Positions 12,833 to 15,745 of a DNA stretch of 15,745 bases are shown here, piece after piece. A model generated the notes under the pieces. It had not been told where the DNA came from. It did not search any database and was given only the letters and a program-made list of their open reading frames with translations. This DNA comes from an uncultured Clostridium sp. (GTDB lineage Bacteria > Bacillota > Clostridia > TANB77 > CAG-508). Each line of letters opens with the position of its first letter. The first letter of the stretch is position 1. The translations under genes were made by a program, and so were the position numbers. The stretch is from NCBI GenBank assembly GCA_900553865.1, contig USFC01000034.1, positions 1 through 15,745 on the forward strand, written 5' to 3'.

Positions 12833-13537
12833 TTATTTATTTCTTTTAACAAGTATTACTCCAATTACCGTTATAACAACAATCATAAATGGAGCTACTT
12901 TAAAATATACCCACTCAAATGAATGCCATATAGTTCCAATAACTGCCCATTCTGGATTACTATAATCCCAATTTTGATATGGACTACCTAACAGTGCTAA
13001 TAAGATAAATAATAAAATCAAACAAACATCAGCTATTATTAAAGTATTAACAAATATATTTCTTTTTTGCTTTTGTTTTTTAGATAGTTGTTCATTAATA
13101 ACCTCTAGTTTCTCTGATATTACCTTTAAGTCTTTTTTTTCCTGTTCATCAATGTTCTCTCCAAGAATTGTACTAACTGGTGTATCAAATACTTCCGATA
13201 TAGATATTAACATTTCTGCATCTGGAACAGATAATCCTTGTTCGCATTTTGATACTGTATCGTTCTTTATATCAAGCACTATAATAGGAAGTGCTACAAT
13301 AATAATTAAAAGTGTATTAATGATTGTTATATTAAACGGAATCATATTATTTATTGTCAGTATAATATTCGGTATAACTATAATTGCTAATAACAATATA
13401 AGGATCATTTCATAAACATAGTAGTTCTTAAATGCCTTATATTCTACTTTGGCACCATCTTTTAACTAATTTCTAATTGGGAACAATAAGACTAATAAAA
13501 TTATGGCTACTAAAATTATGATTACTTTCTTCTTCAC
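12833..13537 (-). pseudogene. In-frame mosaic of three gene fragments, interrupted by TAG
   Basis: A GTG at 13537 opens VKKKVIIILVAIILLVLLFP followed by IRN, then TAG (13466-13468), then LKDGAKVEYKAF. This is the start of a small exported protein with a nonsense codon. The same frame runs on through about 50 hydrophobic residues of unknown origin (from 13408) into TVSKCEQGLSVPDAEMLISI and SEVFDTPVSTILGEN, the second half of an XRE helix-turn-helix in which the usual SKWEQG has Cys for Trp. A charged linker and two membrane helices follow, ending VILVKRNK. The first half of the DNA-binding domain is missing. There is no ribosome binding site before the ATG at 13408. The C-terminal half alone looks like a clostridial membrane-bound XRE regulator. 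Confidence 0.65.
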
Positions 13538-13558
13538 TCTTTACACATCACTTCCAAA

Positions 13559-13567
13559 TTGCAATTT
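13559..13567 (-). repeat. Variant spacer motif AAATTGCAA
   Basis: One base differs from the common motif. It forms a perfect 12-base palindrome AAATTGCAATTT and lies 16 bases after the epimerase stop codon. Confidence 0.4.
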
Positions 13568-13583
13568 ACATTATTATTTATTT

Positions 13584-14579
13584 TTACTTTTTATTCATCC
13601 ACTCAACTGTATCCTTTATTGTATCTTTCATATTTCTATTTTTAAATTTCAACTTTTCTTTAGCTTTTTCATTACTGAAATTAGCATTAGAAGATAGTGT
13701 ATATAGTGAATACTTTGTAAAAAGTGGAGTTTGTTTCTTTAAATTATAATATACTTCAAAAAAAGGTGCTATTAATTTTGCAAGACCTATTGGTAATACC
13801 ATTTTAATCTTTTTTCTTCCTTGCACATCACAAATTAAATCGCATAATTCTTTTATTGCAATATATCTATTAGATAAGATATAGCATTCACCATTAGTAC
13901 CATTTTTACAAGCACTAATAACACCATCTGCTACATCTCTTACATCAACAAAATCATATCCCCCTTTTACACAAGCAAATAATTTGCCATTTGCAACTTC
14001 TTTTATTAATTGTGTTAAGTGGCTATTGCCAAAATCATTTGGACCTATAATACCAGATGGATGAATTATACAAGCATTCAAATTTTTCCCCTTTACTGCA
14101 TCAATTACATACTTCGCAGCTTCTGCTTTTGTTTTTGCATATAATCCCTCAACATTATCAGGGTTAAAATTAGTTATTTCTGTTATTAATTCATTGTTAG
14201 GTGGCTCTGGGATTGCATGCACACTACTAATATAGATAAGTTTTGCTTTTGACTCTATTACCTTATCTACTATATTTTTAGTTCCATTAACATTAACATT
14301 ATAAACAAGTGGATTGTATTTTGATTTTATATATACTACTGCAGCACAATGAATTACAAAAACTTCTTTTCCATCAGTATTTTCAAAAATTAATGATAAA
14401 GTTTCTTTTTTAGTTACATCACCATAGTAGATTTTACATTTTAATCCTTCAAGTGATTTAATAGAATCGCCTTTTAATACAAAAGCCCTAATTTCATTAT
14501 CAGCATCTTGTTCTAACTTTCTTATAATGTTATTACCTAAAAAACCATTTGCTCCTGTTATTATATAGATTTTTTTCAC
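13584..14579 (-). CDS. NAD-dependent epimerase/dehydratase (extended SDR)
   Basis: About 331 residues. The Rossmann start IYIITGANGFLGNNII holds the TGxxGxxG dinucleotide site, GDVT the Asp that precedes the adenine pocket, and HCAAVV the conserved AA. ISSVHA supplies the Ser, and YAKTKAEAAKYV the catalytic Tyr and Lys. IHPSGIIGP and DFVDVRDVADG follow the family order. Such enzymes reduce or epimerise nucleotide sugars or small carbonyl substrates; this one resembles the dihydroflavonol-reductase-like branch, and the substrate is unknown. The start is taken as GTG at 14579, 8 bases after AGGTGA. ATG at 14603 has no ribosome binding site, and ATG at 14654 lies upstream of the likely promoter. 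It is a single-gene unit. Confidence 0.85.
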   Translation of the reverse strand: MKKIYIITGANGFLGNNIIRKLEQDADNEIRAFVLKGDSIKSLEGLKCKIYYGDVTKKETLSLIFENTDGKEVFVIHCAAVVYIKSKYNPLVYNVNVNGTKNIVDKVIESKAKLIYISSVHAIPEPPNNELITEITNFNPDNVEGLYAKTKAEAAKYVIDAVKGKNLNACIIHPSGIIGPNDFGNSHLTQLIKEVANGKLFACVKGGYDFVDVRDVADGVISACKNGTNGECYILSNRYIAIKELCDLICDVQGRKKIKMVLPIGLAKLIAPFFEVYYNLKKQTPLFTKYSLYTLSSNANFSNEKAKEKLKFKNRNMKDTIKDTVEWMNKK

Positions 14580-14636
14580 AATATTTATCACCTGCCACTC
14601 CATTCTAAAAAATAAATCTAAGCTCTCTCTTATATA

Positions 14637-14645
14637 ATTATACCA
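14637..14645 (-). promoter_or_regulatory. Extended -10 promoter of the epimerase gene
   Basis: Minus strand TGGTATAAT, a perfect extended -10 without a good -35. It places transcription start downstream of the ATG at 14654, supporting the shorter protein. Confidence 0.55.
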
Positions 14646-14683
14646 CAATTTCACGATTATTTTTTAAGAAGTATATGAATAGT

Positions 14684-14712
14684 AAAAAGATTAGTTATAT
14701 TCCAAACTAATC
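14684..14712 (-). terminator. Intrinsic terminator of the exonuclease unit
   Basis: Minus strand GATTAGTT, 8-base loop, AACTAATC, then five T: an 8-bp perfect stem, 12 bases after the spacer motif. Confidence 0.8.
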
Positions 14713-14723
14713 TCATCAATAAA

Positions 14724-14732
14724 TTGTAATTT
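14724..14732 (-). repeat. AAATTACAA spacer motif
   Basis: Exact copy 10 bases after the exonuclease stop. It sits in a 7-bp inverted repeat (ATAAATT-AC-AATTTAT). Confidence 0.55.
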
Positions 14733-14742
14733 ATCGAGATAG

Positions 14743-15297
14743 TTACTTTAAAAAATTTACTAAATTTATATAAACTTGATTTGTTAATACACAATCGTTC
14801 AATGCCCTATGTTCATTTCTTTTAGCTAAATTAAAATAATCTATTAAATTATCTAGTTTATGATGTTTTAATTCTGGTAATAATTTTCTTGATATTCTTA
14901 ATGTATCAATATAGTCATTTGATAAATATTCTCCTAAATTATCTACCATACTATCATAAATAAAATCAATATCAAAATTAACATTATGACCAATAATAAT
15001 GTCATTTCCTAAAAATTTCTTAAATTCATACAAAACATATACTAAATCTTTTCCTTCTTGTTCTATCATTTCGTTTGTAATGCCTGTTAATCTTGTTGTA
15101 AAGTAGCCTACTTCATTATTTATTTTTATTAATTCTGAAAAATATTCTATCTCTTTTTTATTTCTTACTTTTATTGCACTTATTTCAAGTATTTCTCCAT
15201 AATAGGAATCCAAACTTGTTGTTTCTATATCTAATACTGTGTAATCATCTACATTTTCTACTAGGCTATGACCTTTATAAACTCTTTTTCTTACCAT
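14743..15297 (-). CDS. DnaQ-like 3'-5' exonuclease (DEDDh)
   Basis: A 184-residue stand-alone exonuclease domain. Exo I is VLDIETTSL (Asp23, Glu25), Exo II is IIGHNVNFDIDF (Asp109), and Exo III is EHRALNDCVLT (His163, Asp168), giving a complete DEDDh metal site. It resembles the epsilon proofreading subunit and the exonuclease part of PolC or DinG, but has no polymerase or helicase domain, so it probably trims DNA or RNA ends in repair. GGAG lies 7 bases before the ATG. It lies 13 bases after the esterase gene and shares its transcript. A terminator and the spacer motif follow it. Confidence 0.9.
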   Translation of the reverse strand: MVRKRVYKGHSLVENVDDYTVLDIETTSLDSYYGEILEISAIKVRNKKEIEYFSELIKINNEVGYFTTRLTGITNEMIEQEGKDLVYVLYEFKKFLGNDIIIGHNVNFDIDFIYDSMVDNLGEYLSNDYIDTLRISRKLLPELKHHKLDNLIDYFNLAKRNEHRALNDCVLTNQVYINLVNFLK

Positions 15298-15310
15298 ATT
15301 AAAGCTCCAT

Positions 15311-15745
15311 TTATTCTAAAATCCATTTAATTCCTTTTGCCATTCTTAAGACTCCATCTTTAAAGTGATTTCCTTCATTTTCTTCGTATAATGTTTCAAT
15401 ATTTTTACTTAAAAATTCTTGAATTTCTCTTGTTTTATCTTCTACTGTTTGCAATATTTCTATTTTAGAATTTTTTTCTTTATTTCCAAGTGAAAAATAT
15501 ATTTTATCTATATTTTTACTTATTTCATTTTCCTTAACATATTTTTCAAAATTAGGATACCACATAGAACCTGAAGCTGATACAATTCTTTTGAATATAT
15601 CTGTTTTATAGCCTGAATATAGAGCAAATAACCCACCTAAAGAATACCCTGCTAAAACCCAATATTCTATTTCTTTTTGAAGTTCATTTGTAATAAAACC
15701 TTCTACTTTTGGTATAATCTCATATTCTATTAGCTTTAAATATTC
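15311..15745 (-). CDS. Alpha/beta-hydrolase esterase, C-terminal part (enterochelin esterase-like)
   Basis: The frame is open to the window edge and gives 145 residues; the N-terminus is outside. YWVLAGYSLGGLFALYSGY holds the nucleophile elbow GYSLGG (Ser35 of the fragment), and FKRIVSASGSMWYP follows as in the putative esterase family (PF00756: Fes, IroE and esterase D-like). KIYFSLGNKEKNSK is the strand before the acid residue, and ENEGNHFKDG carries the likely catalytic His. An ATG at 15565 is internal, since the catalytic Ser lies upstream of it. The family cleaves siderophore or other esters. No siderophore genes are in the window, so the substrate is open. Confidence 0.82.
   Translation of the reverse strand, partial: EYLKLIEYEIIPKVEGFITNELQKEIEYWVLAGYSLGGLFALYSGYKTDIFKRIVSASGSMWYPNFEKYVKENEISKNIDKIYFSLGNKEKNSKIEILQTVEDKTREIQEFLSKNIETLYEENEGNHFKDGVLRMAKGIKWILE

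Noticed and set aside
1077..15745. Integron-type gene cassette array
   Set aside because: The layout is suggestive, but no integrase is present, the spacers lack the RYYYAAC/GTTRRRY cores of attC, and several units have their own promoters and regulators. Kept only as a general module-array hypothesis.
1..15745. CRISPR arrays, tRNA or rRNA genes
   Set aside because: No regularly spaced direct repeats of 25-40 bases and no tRNA-like cloverleaf or rRNA signature sequence was seen. The recurrent 9-base motif is spaced by whole genes.

Overview
This is an AT-rich window (roughly three quarters A+T by eye) with strong AGGAGG-type ribosome binding sites. It uses TAA, TAG and TGA as stops and has some TTG and GTG starts. 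Together with the families present (VanR/VanS-type two-component system, HxlR and XRE regulators, paired radical SAM enzymes), this points to a low-GC Bacillota, most likely a clostridial gut-type organism. No rRNA, tRNA, CRISPR array, integrase or transposase was seen.

Layout. 1-1040 is gene debris: the C-terminal end of a MobA-like nucleotidyltransferase, a broken HAD hydrolase, and a remnant with a chagasin-like core. 1077-3205 holds an XRE regulator with a zinc ribbon, an acyltransferase-3 membrane protein, and the stump of a second XRE regulator. 3293-6793 is a signalling module: response regulator, histidine kinase and an anchored metallophosphoesterase in one operon, divergent from a secreted C39-like cysteine peptidase, with a TTAAG direct repeat between the two promoters. 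6908-9298 is an HxlR regulator followed by two radical SAM enzymes, divergent from a small cupin across a near-perfect 30-bp dyad. 9367-10445 is an alkylation-repair pair (ogt, tag). 10553-11895 encodes two envelope proteins (DUF1287 and SanA/YdcF type). 11940-13537 holds one small intact membrane-anchored gene between two decayed genes. 13584-15745 holds an NAD-dependent epimerase, a DnaQ-like exonuclease and the end of an alpha/beta-hydrolase esterase.

Almost all genes lie on the minus strand, in short self-contained units of unrelated accessory function. The most striking feature is what separates them. The nonamer AAATTACAA (minus strand; TTGTAATTT on plus) occurs eight times exactly and at least twice with one or two changes. 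It is always intergenic, always in the same orientation, and usually 2-28 bases after a stop codon. In two places it is one end of an 81-84 bp repeat with inverted ends, in which an intrinsic-terminator hairpin and a consensus sigma-A promoter occupy the same bases. The window therefore reads like an array of independent gene modules joined by a shared spacer, with pseudogenes showing ongoing turnover.
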